Positions 10,249-24,001 of a stretch of DNA of 64,000 bases are shown here, in pieces. Origin of the DNA: Paragordius varius (Eukaryota > Nematomorpha); NCBI GenBank assembly GCA_964247055.1, contig OZ176053.1, forward strand, positions 13,330,001 through 13,394,000, in the 5' to 3' direction. The position numbers and the translations under genes were made by a program. Position 1 is the first letter of the stretch, and each line of letters opens with the position of its first letter. Below the pieces are notes generated by a model. That model was not told the DNA's origin, did no database searches, and worked only from the letters and a program-made list of their open reading frames with translations.

Positions 10249-12284
10249 ATTATTTTTTATACATTCTCTTAGTAAAACTACATCAAAATATAGAGATAGT
10301 TTGACAAACTCTTTCATATCCGATTTTTACAACGATACTTTAAAAATTAATGTATAAAACTAGTCGCATCAATATTCATGTTAAACTTTGTCCTTAAAAA
10401 TCGGATATTGGTCACGGGTGAACAAAATTATTTTTTATACATTCTCTTAGTAAGACTACATCAAATTATAGAGATAGTTTGACAAACTCTTTCATATCCG
10501 ATTTTTACAATTAAACCAGTCGCATCAATACTCAAGTTAAACTTTGTCCTTAAAAATCGGATATTGGTCACCGGTGAACAAAATTATTTTTTATACATTC
10601 TCTTAGTAGTACTACATATAAATATAGAGATAGTTTGACAAACTCTTTCATATCCGATTTTTACAACGATACTTTAAAAATTAATGTATTAAACTAGCAT
10701 CAATACTCAAGTTAAACTTTGTCCTTAAAAATCGGATATTGGTCACCGGTGAACAAAATTATTTTTTATACATTCTCTTAGTAAGACTACATCAAATTAT
10801 AGAGATAGTTTGACAAACTCTTTCATATCCGATTTTTACAATTAAACCAGTCGCATCAATACTCAAGTTAAACTTTGTCCTTAAAAATCGGATATTGGTC
10901 ACCGGTGAACAAAATTATTTTTTATACATTCTCTTAGTAAAACTACATCAAAATATAGAGATAGTTTGACAAACTCTTTCATATCCGATTTTTACAACGA
11001 TACTTTAAAAATTAATGTATAAAACTAGTCGCATCAATATTCATGTTAAACTTTGTCCTTAAAAATCGGATATTGGTCACGGGTGAACAAAATTATTTTT
11101 TATACATTCTCTTAGTAAGACTACATCAAATTATAGAGATAGTTTGACAAACTCTTTCATATCCGATTTTTACAATTAAACCAGTCGCATCAATACTCAA
11201 GTTAAACTTTGTCCTTAAAAATCGGATATTGGTCACCGGTGAACAAAATTATTTTTTATACATTCTCTTAGTAGGACTACATATAAATATAGAGATAGTT
11301 TGACAAACTCTTTCATATCCGATTTTTACAACGATACTTTAAAAATTAATGTGTTAAACTAGTCGCATAAATACTCAAGTTAAACTTTGTCCTTAAAAAT
11401 CGGATATTGGTCACCGGTGAACAAAATAATTTTTTATACATTCTCTTAGTAAGACTACATCAAAATATAGAGATAGTTTGACAAACTCTTTCATATCCGA
11501 TTTTTACAACGATACTTTAAAAATTAATGTATAAAACTAGTCGTATCAATAAATCGCATCAATACTCATGTTAAACTTTGTCCTTAAAAATCGGATATTG
11601 GTCACGGGTGAACAAAATTATTTTTTATACATTCTCTTAGTAAGACTACATCAAATTATAGAGATAGTTTGACAAACTCTTTCATATCCGATTTTTACAA
11701 TTAAACCAGTCGCATCAATACTCAAGTTAAACTTTGTCCTTAAAAATCGGATATTGGTCACCGGTGAACAAAATTATTTTTTATACATTCTCTTAGTAGG
11801 ATTACATATAAATATAGAGATAGTTTGACAAACTCTTTCATATCCGATTTTTACAACGATACTTTAAAAATTAATGTATTAAACTAGTCGCATCAATACT
11901 CAAGTTAAACTTTGTCCTTAAAAATCGGATATTGGTCACCGGTGAACAAAATTATTTTTTATACATTCTCTTAGTAAGACTACATCAAAATATAGAGATT
12001 GTTTGACAAACTGTTTCATATCCGATTTTTACAACGATACTTTAAAAATTAATGTATTAAACTAGTCGCATCAATACTCATGTTAAACTTTGTCCTTAAA
12101 AATCGGATATTGGTCACGGGTGAACAAAATTATTTTTTATACATTCTCTTAGTAAGACTACATCAAATTATAGAGATAGTTTGACAAACTCTTTTATATC
12201 CGATTTTTACAATTAAACCAGTCGCATCAATACTCAAGTTAAACTTTGTCCTTAAAAATCGGATATTGGTCACCGGTGAACAAA
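10249..12284 (+). repeat. E-rich rearranged zone
   Basis: Monomers start at 10249, 10427, 10583, 10758, 10914, 11092, 11248, 11426, 11617, 11773, 11951 and 12129. The 156-bp type E occurs five times in 12 monomers instead of once in five. The 334-bp pair at 10249 is repeated at 10914 (offset 665). Hybrids include F/D at 10249 and 10914 and B/D at 11426 and 11951. The monomer at 10583 has lost 3 bp (ACTAGCATC for ACTAGTCGCATC) and reads AGTACTACAT. Confidence 0.85.
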
Positions 12285-12462
12285 ATTATTTTTTATACAT
12301 TCTCTTAGTAAAACTACATCAAAATATAGAGATAGTTTGACAAACTCTTTCATATCCGATTTTTACAACGATACTTTAAAAATTAATGTGTTAAACTAGT
12401 CGCATCAATACTCAAGTTAAACTTTGTCCTTAAAAATCGGATATTAGTCACCGGTGAACAAA
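12285..12462 (+). repeat. Type F monomer with ATATTAGTCACC end
   Basis: It has TAAAACTACATC and GTGTTAAAC and ends in ATATTAGTCACC where others have ATATTGGTCACC. This ending directly precedes a G monomer at 12441, 15459, 17363, 19323 and 21652, so it marks the left edge of the 11-monomer unit. Confidence 0.85.
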
Positions 12463-14422
12463 ATTATTTTTTATACATTCTCTTAGTAAGACTACATCAA
12501 AATATAGAGATAGTTCGACAAACTCTTTCATATCCGATTTTTACAACGATACTTTAAAAATTAATGTATAAAACTAGTCGTATCAATAAATCGCATCAAT
12601 ACTCAAGTTAAACTTTGTCCTTAAAAATCGGATATTGGTCACCGGTGAACAAAATTATTTTTTATACATTCTCTTAGTAGGACTACATCAAAATTAAGAG
12701 ATAGTTTGGCAAACTCTTTCATATCCGATTTTTACAACGATACTTTAAAAATTAATGTATAAAACTAGTCGCATCAATACTAAAGTTAAACTTTGTCCTT
12801 AAAAATCGGATATTGGTCACCGGTGAACAAAATAATTTTTTATACATTTTCTTAGTAAGACTACATCAAAATATAGAAATAGTTTGACAAACACTTTCAT
12901 ATCCGATTTTTACAACGATACTTTAAAAATTAATGTATTAAACTAGTCGCATCAATACTCATGTTAAACTTTGTCCTTAAAAATCGGATATTGGTCACGG
13001 GTGAACAAAATTATTTTTTATACATTCTCTTAGTAAGACTACATCAAATTATAGAGATAGTTTGACAAACTCTTTCATATCCGATTTTTACAATTAAACC
13101 AGTCGCATCAATACTCAAGTTAAACTTTGTCCTTAAAAATCGGATATTGGTCACCGGTGAACAAAATTATTTTTTATACATTCTCTTAGTAAGACTACAT
13201 CAAAATATAGAGATAGTTTGACAAACTCTTTCATATCCGATTTTTACAACGATACTTTAAAAATTAATGTATAAAACTAGTCGCATGATTACTCAAGTTA
13301 AACTTTGTCCTTAAAAATCGGATATTGGTCACCGGTGAACAAAATTATTTTTTATACATTCTCTTAGTACTACATCAAAATATAGAGATAGTTTGACAAA
13401 CTCTTTCATATCCGATTTTTACAACGATACTTTATAAATTAATGTATAAAACTAGTCGTATCAATAAATCGCATTAATACTCAAGTTAAACTTTTTCCTT
13501 AAAAATCGGATATTGGTCACCGGTGAACAAAATTATTTTTTATACATTCTCTTAGTAGGACTACATCAAAATATAGAGATAGTTTGGCAAACTCTTTCAT
13601 ATCCGATTTTTACAACGATACTTTAAAAATTAATGTATAAAACTAGTCGTTATAAATCGCATCAATACTCAAGTTAAACTTTGTCCTTAAAAATCGGATA
13701 TTGGTCACCGGTGAACAAAATTATTTTTTATACATTCTCTTAGTAAGACTACATCAAAATATAGAGATAGTTTGACAAACTCTTTCATATCCGATTTTTA
13801 CAACGATACTTTAAAAATTAATGTATAAAACTAGTCGCATGATTACTCAAGTTAAACTTTGTCCTTAAAAATCGGATATTGGTCACCGGTGAACAAAATT
13901 ATTTTTTATACATTCTCTTAGTAGGACTACATCAAAATATAGAGATAGTTTGACAAACTCTTTCATATCCGATTTTTACAATTAAACCAGTCGCATCAAT
14001 ACTCAAGTTAAACTTTGTCCTTAAAAATCGGATATTGGTCACCGGTGAACAAAATTATTTTTTATACATTCTCTTAGTAAGACTACATCAAAATATAGAG
14101 ATAGTTTGACAAACTCTTTCATATCCGATTTTTACAACGATACTTTAAAAATTAATGTATAAAACTAGTCGCATGTTTACTCAAGTTAAACTTTGTCCTT
14201 AAAAATCGGATATTGGTCACCGGTGAACAAAATTATTTTTTATACATTCTCTTAGTAGGACTACATCAAAATATAGAGATAGTTTGACAAACTCTTTCAT
14301 ATCCGATTTTTACAACGATACTTTATATTTTAATGTATAAAACTAGTCGTATCAATAAATCGCATCAATACTCAAGTTAAACTTTGTCCTTAAAAATCGG
14401 ATATTGGTCACCGGTGAACAAA
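12463..14422 (+). repeat. 11-monomer HOR G-C-D-E-H-I-J-H-K-H'-L, 1,960 bp, copy 1
   Basis: Monomers start at 12463, 12654, 12832, 13010, 13166, 13344, 13532, 13720, 13898, 14054 and 14232. Marks in order are GTTCGAC plus 13-bp duplication (G), AATTAAGAG (C), TACATTTTC (D), 22-bp deletion (E), GCATGATTAC (H), CTTAGTACTAC minus 3 bp with CTTTTTCC (I), TCGTTATAAATC (J), H again, AGGAC with the 22-bp deletion (K), GCATGTTTAC (H') and TTTATATTTTAATG (L). Confidence 0.93.
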
Positions 14423-17384
14423 ATTATTTTTTATACATTCTCTTAGTAGGACTACATCAAAATATAGAGATAGTTTGGCAAACTCTTTCATACCCGATTT
14501 TTACAACGATACTTTAAAAATTAATGTATAAAACTAGTCGTATCAATAAATCGCATCAACACTCAAGTTAAACTTTGTCCTTAAAAATCGAATATTGGTC
14601 ACCGGTGAACAAAATGATTTTTTATACATTCTCTCAGTAAGACTACATCAAAATATAGAGATAGTTTGACAAACTCTTTCATATCCGATTTTTACAACGA
14701 TACTTTAAAAATAATGTGTTAAACTAGTCGCATCAATACTCAAGTTAAACTTTGTCCTTAAAAATCGGATATTGGTCACCGGTGAACAAAATAATTTTTT
14801 ATACATTTTCTTAGTAAGACTACATCAAAATATAGAAATAGTTTGACAAACACTTTCATATCCGATTTTTACAACGATACTTTAAAAATTAATGTATTAA
14901 ACTAGTCGCATCAATACTCATGTTAAACTTTGTCCTTAAAAATCGGATATTGGTCACGGGTGAACAAAATTATTTTTTATACATTCTCTTAGTAAGACTA
15001 CATCAAATTATAGAGATAGTTTGACAAACTCTTTTATATCCGATTTTTACAATTAAACCAGTCGCATCAATACTCAAGTTAAACTTTGTCCTTAAAAATC
15101 GGATATTGGTCACCGGTGAACAAAATTATTTTTTATACATTCTCTTAGTAAAACTACATCAAAATATAGAGATAGTTTGACAAACTCTTTCATATCCGAT
15201 TTTTACAACGATACTTTAAAAATTAATGTGTTAAACTAGTCGCATCAATACTCAAGTTAAACTTTGTCCTTAAAAATCGGATATTGGTCACCGGTGAACA
15301 AAATTATTTTTTATACATTCTCTTAGTAAAACTACATCAAAATATAGAGATAGTTTGACAAACTCTTTCATATCCGATTTTTACAACGATACTTTAAAAA
15401 TTAATGTGTTAAACTAGTCGCATCAATACTCAAGTTAAACTTTGTCCTTAAAAATCGGATATTAGTCACCGGTGAACAAAATTATTTTTTATACATTCTC
15501 TTAGTAAGACTACATCAAAATATAGAGATAGTTCGACAAACTCTTTCATATCCGATTTTTACAACGATACTTTAAAAATTAATGTATAAAACTAGTCGTA
15601 TCAATAAATCGCATCAATACTCAAGTTAAACTTTGTCCTTAAAAATCGGATATTGGTCACCGGTGAACAAAATTATTTTTTATACATTCTCTTAGTAGGA
15701 CTACATCAAAATTAAGAGATAGTTTGGCAAACTCTTTCATATCCGATTTTTACAACGATACTTTAAAAATTAATGTATAAAACTAGTCGCATCAATACTA
15801 AAGTTAAACTTTGTCCTTAAAAATCGGATATTGGTCACCGGTGAACAAAATAATTTTTTATACATTTTCTTAGTAAGACTACATCAAAATATAGAAATAG
15901 TTTGACAAACACTTTCATATCCGATTTTTACAACGATACTTTAAAAATTAATGTATTAAACTAGTCGCATCAATACTCATGTTAAACTTTGTCCTTAAAA
16001 ATCGGATATTGGTCACGGGTGAACAAAATTATTTTTTATACATTCTCTTAGTAAGACTACATCAAATTATAGAGATAGTTTGACAAACTCTTTCATATCC
16101 GATTTTTACAATTAAACCAGTCGCATCAATACTCAAGTTAAACTTTGTCCTTAAAAATCGGATATTGGTCACCGGTGAACAAAATTATTTTTTATACATT
16201 CTCTTAGTAAGACTACATCAAAATATAGAGATAGTTTGACAAACTCTTTCATATCCGATTTTTACAACGATACTTTAAAAATTAATGTATAAAACTAGTC
16301 GCATGATTACTCAAGTTAAACTTTGTCCTTAAAAATCGGATATTGGTCACCGGTGAACAAAATAATTTTTTATACATTTTCTTAGTAAGACTACATCAAA
16401 ATATAGAAATAGTTTGACAAACACTTTCATATCCGATTTTTACAACGATACTTTAAAAATTAATGTATTAAACTAGTCGCATCAATACTCATGTTAAACT
16501 TTGTCCTTAAAAATCGGATATTGGTCACGGGTGAACAAAATTATTTTTTATACATTCTCTTAGTAAGACTACATCAAATTATAGAGATAGTTTGACAAAC
16601 TCTTTCATATCCGATTTTTACAATTAAACCAGTCGCATCAATACTCAAGTTAAACTTTGTCCTTAAAAATCGGATATTGGTCACCGGTGAACAAAATTAT
16701 TTTTTATACATTCTCTTAGTAAGACTACATCAAAATATAGAGATAGTTTGACAAACTCTTTCATATCCGATTTTTACAACGATACTTTAAAAATAATGTG
16801 TTAAACTAGTCGCATCAATACTCAAGTTAAACTTTGTCCTTAAAAATCGGATATTGGTCACCGGTGAACAAAATAATTTTTTATACATTTTCTTAGTAAG
16901 ACTACATCAAAATATAGAAATAGTTTGACAAACACTTTCATATCCGATTTTTACAACGATACTTTAAAAATTAATGTATTAAACTAGTCGCATCAATACT
17001 CATGTTAAACTTTGTCCTTAAAAATCGGATATTGGTCACGGGTGAACAAAATTATTTTTTATACATTCTCTTAGTAAGACTACATCAAATTATAGAGATA
17101 GTTTGACAAACTCTTTTATATCCGATTTTTACAATTAAACCAGTCGCATCAATACTCAAGTTAAACTTTGTCCTTAAAAATCGGATATTGGTCACCGGTG
17201 AACAAAATTATTTTTTATACATTCTCTTAGTAAAACTACATCAAAATATAGAGATAGTTTGACAAACTCTTTCATATCCGATTTTTACAACGATACTTTA
17301 AAAATTAATGTGTTAAACTAGTCGCATCAATACTCAAGTTAAACTTTGTCCTTAAAAATCGGATATTAGTCACCGGTGAACAAA
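14423..17384 (+). repeat. Spacer of partial HOR units between 1,960-bp copies
   Basis: Order is M (14423, TCATACCCGAT, CAACACTC), N (14614, 177 bp, AATGATTTTTT, CTCTCAG, AAAATAATGTG), D, E, F, F, then G-C-D-E-H (15481-16361, a truncated 11-monomer unit), D, E, N (16696), D, E, F. The trio D-E-F at 14791 is repeated at 16873. The next full unit starts 4,922 bp after copy 1. Confidence 0.87.
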
Positions 17385-19344
17385 ATTATTTTTTATACAT
17401 TCTCTTAGTAAGACTACATCAAAATATAGAGATAGTTCGACAAACTCTTTCATATCCGATTTTTACAACGATACTTTAAAAATTAATGTATAAAACTAGT
17501 CGTATCAATAAATCGCATCAATACTCAAGTTAAACTTTGTCCTTAAAAATCGGATATTGGTCACCGGTGAACAAAATTATTTTTTATACATTCTCTTAGT
17601 AGGACTACATCAAAATTAAGAGATAGTTTGGCAAACTCTTTCATATCCGATTTTTACAACGATACTTTAAAAATTAATGTATAAAACTAGTCGCATCAAT
17701 ACTAAAGTTAAACTTTGTCCTTAAAAATCGGATATTGGTCACCGGTGAACAAAATAATTTTTTATACATTTTCTTAGTAAGACTACATCAAAATATAGAA
17801 ATAGTTTGACAAACACTTTCATATCCGATTTTTACAACGATACTTTAAAAATTAATGTATTAAACTAGTCGCATCAATACTCATGTTAAACTTTGTCCTT
17901 AAAAATCGGATATTGGTCACGAGTGAACAAAATTATTTTTTATACATTCTCTTAGTAAGACTACATCAAATTATAGAGATAGTTTGACAAACTCTTTCAT
18001 ATCCGATTTTTACAATTAAACCAGTCGCATCAATACTCAAGTTAAACTTTGTCCTTAAAAATCGGATATTGGTCACCGGTGAACAAAATTATTTTTTATA
18101 CATTCTCTTAGTAAGACTACATCAAAATATAGAGATAGTTTGACAAACTCTTTCATATCCGATTTTTACAACGATACTTTAAAAATTAATGTATAAAACT
18201 AGTCGCATGATTACTCAAGTTAAACTTTGTCCTTAAAAATCGGATATTGGTCACCGGTGAACAAAATTATTTTTTATACATTCTCTTAGTACTACATCAA
18301 AATATAGAGATAGTTTGACAAACTCTTTCATATCCGATTTTTACAACGATACTTTATAAATTAATGTATAAAACTAGTCGTATCAATAAATCGCATTAAT
18401 ACTCAAGTTAAACTTTTTCCTTAAAAATCGGATATTGGTCACCGGTGAACAAAATTATTTTTTATACATTCTCTTAGTAGGACTACATCAAAATATAGAG
18501 ATAGTTTGGCAAACTCTTTCATATCCGATTTTTACAACGATACTTTAAAAATTAATGTATAAAACTAGTCGTTATAAATCGCATCAATACTCAAGTTAAA
18601 CTTTGTCCTTAAAAATCGGATATTGGTCACCGGTGAACAAAATTATTTTTTATACATTCTCTTAGTAAGACTACATCAAAATATAGAGATAGTTTGACAA
18701 ACTCTTTCATATCCGATTTTTACAACGATACTTTAAAAATTAATGTATAAAACTAGTCGCATGATTACTCAAGTTAAACTTTGTCCTTAAAAATCGGATA
18801 TTGGTCACCGGTGAACAAAATTATTTTTTATACATTCTCTTAGTAGGACTACATCAAAATATAGAGATAGTTTGACAAACTCTTTCATATCCGATTTTTA
18901 CAATTAAACCAGTCGCATCAATACTCAAGTTAAACTTTGTCCTTAAAAATCGGATATTGGTCACCGGTGAACAAAATTATTTTTTATACATTCTCTTAGT
19001 AAGACTACATCAAAATATAGAGATAGTTTGACAAACTCTTTCATATCCGATTTTTACAACGATACTTTAAAAATTAATGTATAAAACTAGTCGCATGTTT
19101 ACTCAAGTTAAACTTTGTCCTTAAAAATCGGATATTGGTCACCGGTGAACAAAATTATTTTTTATACATTCTCTTAGTAGGACTACATCAAAATATAGAG
19201 ATAGTTTGACAAACTCTTTCATATCCGATTTTTACAACGATACTTTATATTTTAATGTATAAAACTAGTCGTATCAATAAATCGCATCAATACTCAAGTT
19301 AAACTTTGTCCTTAAAAATCGGATATTAGTCACCGGTGAACAAA
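17385..19344 (+). repeat. 11-monomer HOR, 1,960 bp, copy 2
   Basis: Same order, lengths and marks as copy 1. The next copy begins exactly 1,960 bp later. Here the D monomer ends in TCACGAGTGA instead of TCACGGGTGA, a private change, so very few substitutions separate these copies. Confidence 0.93.
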
Positions 19345-21304
19345 ATTATTTTTTATACATTCTCTTAGTAAGACTACATCAAAATATAGAGATAGTTCGA
19401 CAAACTCTTTCATATCCGATTTTTACAACGATACTTTAAAAATTAATGTATAAAACTAGTCGTATCAATAAATCGCATCAATACTCAAGTTAAACTTTGT
19501 CCTTAAAAATCGGATATTGGTCACCGGTGAACAAAATTATTTTTTATACATTCTCTTAGTAGGACTACATCAAAATTAAGAGATAGTTTGGCAAACTCTT
19601 TCATATCCGATTTTTACAACGATACTTTAAAAATTAATGTATAAAACTAGTCGCATCAATACTAAAGTTAAACTTTGTCCTTAAAAATCGGATATTGGTC
19701 ACCGGTGAACAAAATAATTTTTTATACATTTTCTTAGTAAGACTACATCAAAATATAGAAATAGTTTGACAAACACTTTCATATCCGATTTTTACAACGA
19801 TACTTTAAAAATTAATGTATTAAACTAGTCGCATCAATACTCATGTTAAACTTTGTCCTTAAAAATCGGATATTGGTCACGGGTGAACAAAATTATTTTT
19901 TATACATTCTCTTAGTAAGACTACATCAAATTATAGAGATAGTTTGACAAACTCTTTCATATCCGATTTTTACAATTAAACCAGTCGCATCAATACTCAA
20001 GTTAAACTTTGTCCTTAAAAATCGGATATTGGTCACCGGTGAACAAAATTATTTTTTATACATTCTCTTAGTAAGACTACATCAAAATATAGAGATAGTT
20101 TGACAAACTCTTTCATATCCGATTTTTACAACGATACTTTAAAAATTAATGTATAAAACTAGTCGCATGATTACTCAAGTTAAACTTTGTCCTTAAAAAT
20201 CGGATATTGGTCACCGGTGAACAAAATTATTTTTTATACATTCTCTTAGTACTACATCAAAATATAGAGATAGTTTGACAAACTCTTTCATATCCGATTT
20301 TTACAACGATACTTTATAAATTAATGTATAAAACTAGTCGTATCAATAAATCGCATTAATACTCAAGTTAAACTTTTTCCTTAAAAATCGGATATTGGTC
20401 ACCGGTGAACAAAATTATTTTTTATACATTCTCTTAGTAGGACTACATCAAAATATAGAGATAGTTTGGCAAACTCTTTCATATCCGATTTTTACAACGA
20501 TACTTTAAAAATTAATGTATAAAACTAGTCGTTATAAATCGCATCAATACTCAAGTTAAACTTTGTCCTTAAAAATCGGATATTGGTCACCGGTGAACAA
20601 AATTATTTTTTATACATTCTCTTAGTAAGACTACATCAAAATATAGAGATAGTTTGACAAACTCTTTCATATCCGATTTTTACAACGATACTTTAAAAAT
20701 TAATGTATAAAACTAGTCGCATGATTACTCAAGTTAAACTTTGTCCTTAAAAATCGGATATTGGTCACCGGTGAACAAAATTATTTTTTATACATTCTCT
20801 TAGTAGGACTACATCAAAATATAGAGATAGTTTGACAAACTCTTTCATATCCGATTTTTACAATTAAACCAGTCGCATCAATACTCAAGTTAAACTTTGT
20901 CCTTAAAAATCGGATATTGGTCACCGGTGAACAAAATTATTTTTTATACATTCTCTTAGTAAGACTACATCAAAATATAGAGATAGTTTGACAAACTCTT
21001 TCATATCCGATTTTTACAACGATACTTTAAAAATTAATGTATAAAACTAGTCGCATGTTTACTCAAGTTAAACTTTGTCCTTAAAAATCGGATATTGGTC
21101 ACCGGTGAACAAAATTATTTTTTATACATTCTCTTAGTAGGACTACATCAAAATATAGAGATAGTTTGACAAACTCTTTCATATCCGATTTTTACAACGA
21201 TACTTTAAAAATTAATGTATAAAACTAGTCGTATCAATAAATCGCATCAATACTCAAGTTAAACTTTGTCCTTAAAAATCGGATATTGGTCACCGGTGAA
21301 CAAA
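19345..21304 (+). repeat. 11-monomer HOR, 1,960 bp, copy 3
   Basis: It is in direct tandem with copy 2. The final monomer (21114) lacks the L mark TTTATATTTTAATG and has the usual CTTTAAAAATTAATG, so its tail was exchanged. Confidence 0.92.
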
Positions 21305-21673
21305 ATTATTTTTTATACATTCTCTTAGTAGGACTACATCAAAATTAAGAGATAGTTTGGCAAACTCTTTCATATCCGATTTTTACAACGATACTTTAAA
21401 AATTAATGTATAAAACTAGTCGCATCAATACTAAAGTTAAACTTTGTCCTTAAAAATCGGATATTGGTCACCGGTGAACAAAATAATTTTTTATACATTT
21501 TCTTAGTAAGACTACATCAAAATATAGAAATAGTTTGACAAACACTTTCATATCCGATTTTTACAACGATACTTTAAAAATTAATGTATAAAACTAGTCG
21601 TATCAATAAATCGCATCAATACTCAAGTTAAACTTTGTCCTTAAAAATCGGATATTAGTCACCGGTGAACAAA
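21305..21673 (+). repeat. Two-monomer link C-D/L hybrid
   Basis: A C monomer at 21305 is followed by a 191-bp hybrid at 21483: D-type head (TACATTTTC, TAGAAATAG, CACTTTC), then a tail with the 13-bp duplication and ATATTAGTCACC. It looks like a D monomer joined to the end of the unit that normally precedes G. The result resets the phase so that another 1,960-bp unit starts at 21674. Confidence 0.85.
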
Positions 21674-23633
21674 ATTATTTTTTATACATTCTCTTAGTAA
21701 GACTACATCAAAATATAGAGATAGTTCGACAAACTCTTTCATATCCGATTTTTACAACGATACTTTAAAAATTAATGTATAAAACTAGTCGTATCAATAA
21801 ATCGCATCAATACTCAAGTTAAACTTTGTCCTTAAAAATCGGATATTGGTCACCGGTGAACAAAATTATTTTTTATACATTCTCTTAGTAGGACTACATC
21901 AAAATTAAGAGATAGTTTGGCAAACTCTTTCATATCCGATTTTTACAACGATACTTTAAAAATTAATGTATAAAACTAGTCGCATCAATACTAAAGTTAA
22001 ACTTTGTCCTTAAAAATCGGATATTGGTCACCGGTGAACAAAATAATTTTTTATACATTTTCTTAGTAAGACTACATCAAAATATAGAAATAGTTTGACA
22101 AACACTTTCATATCCGATTTTTACAACGATACTTTAAAAATTAATGTATTAAACTAGTCGCATCAATACTCATGTTAAACTTTGTCCTTAAAAATCGGAT
22201 ATTGGTCACGGGTGAACAAAATTATTTTTTATACATTCTCTTAGTAAGACTACATCAAATTATAGAGATAGTTTGACAAACTCTTTCATATCCGATTTTT
22301 ACAATTAAACCAGTCGCATCAATACTCAAGTTAAACTTTGTCCTTAAAAATCGGATATTGGTCACCGGTGAACAAAATTATTTTTTATACATTCTCTTAG
22401 TAAGACTACATCAAAATATAGAGATAGTTTGACAAACTCTTTCATATCCGATTTTTACAACGATACTTTAAAAATTAATGTATAAAACTAGTCGCATGAT
22501 TACTCAAGTTAAACTTTGTCCTTAAAAATCGGATATTGGTCACCGGTGAACAAAATTATTTTTTATACATTCTCTTAGTACTACATCAAAATATAGAGAT
22601 AGTTTGACAAACTCTTTCATATCCGATTTTTACAACGATACTTTATAAATTAATGTATAAAACTAGTCGTATCAATAAATCGCATTAATACTCAAGTTAA
22701 ACTTTTTCCTTAAAAATCGGATATTGGTCACCGGTGAACAAAATTATTTTTTATACATTCTCTTAGTAGGACTACATCAAAATATAGAGATAGTTTGGCA
22801 AACTCTTTCATATCCGATTTTTACAACGATACTTTAAAAATTAATGTATAAAACTAGTCGTTATAAATCGCATCAATACTCAAGTTAAACTTTGTCCTTA
22901 AAAATCGGATATTGGTCACCGGTGAACAAAATTATTTTTTATACATTCTCTTAGTAAGACTACATCAAAATATAGAGATAGTTTGACAAACTCTTTCATA
23001 TCCGATTTTTACAACGATACTTTAAAAATTAATGTATAAAACTAGTCGCATGATTACTCAAGTTAAACTTTGTCCTTAAAAATCGGATATTGGTCACCGG
23101 AGAACAAAATTATTTTTTATACATTCTCTTAGTAGGACTACATCAAAATATAGAGATAGTTTGACAAACTCTTTCATATCCGATTTTTACAATTAAACCA
23201 GTCGCATCAATACTCAAGTTAAACTTTGTCCTTAAAAATCGGATATTGGTCACCGGTGAACAAAATTATTTTTTATACATTCTCTTAGTAAGACTACATC
23301 AAAATATAGAGATAGTTTGACAAACTCTTTCATATCCGATTTTTACAACGATACTTTAAAAATTAATGTATAAAACTAGTCGCATGTTTACTCAAGTTAA
23401 ACTTTGTCCTTAAAAATCGGATATTGGTCACCGGTGAACAAAATTATTTTTTATACATTCTCTTAGTAGGACTACATCAAAATATAGAGATAGTTTGACA
23501 AACTCTTTCATATCCGATTTTTACAACGATACTTTATATTTTAATGTATAAAACTAGTCGTATCAATAAATCGCATCAATACTCAAGTTAAACTTTGTCC
23601 TTAAAAATCGGATATTGGTCACCGGTGAACAAA
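21674..23633 (+). repeat. 11-monomer HOR, 1,960 bp, copy 4
   Basis: Full order G to L is present, with ATATTTTAATG in L. The second H ends ACCGGAGAACAAAAT (23101), a private change that reappears at 27083, exactly 3,982 bp on. That mark ties the right half of this copy to the following duplication. Confidence 0.93.
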
Positions 23634-24001
23634 ATTATTTTTTATACATTCTCTTAGTAGGACTACATCAAAATATAGAGATAGTTTGGCAAACTCTTTC
23701 ATACCCGATTTTTACAACGATACTTTAAAAATTAATGTATAAAACTAGTCGTATCAATAAATCGCATCAACACTCAAGTTAAACTTTGTCCTTAAAAATC
23801 GAATATTGGTCACCGGTGAACAAAATGATTTTTTATACATTCTCTCAGTAAGACTACATCAAAATATAGAGATAGTTTGACAAACTCTTTCATATCCGAT
23901 TTTTACAACGATACTTTAAAAATAATGTGTTAAACTAGTCGCATCAATACTCAAGTTAAACTTTGTCCTTAAAAATCGGATATTGGTCACCGGTGAACAA
24001 A
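23634..24001 (+). repeat. M-N pair following the 11-monomer unit
   Basis: The 191-bp M (TCATACCCGAT, CAACACTC, ATCGAATATT) and 177-bp N (AATGATTTTTT, CTCTCAG) occur here as at 14423-14790 and again at 27616. This pair is the transition from the middle domain into the right domain. Confidence 0.88.
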
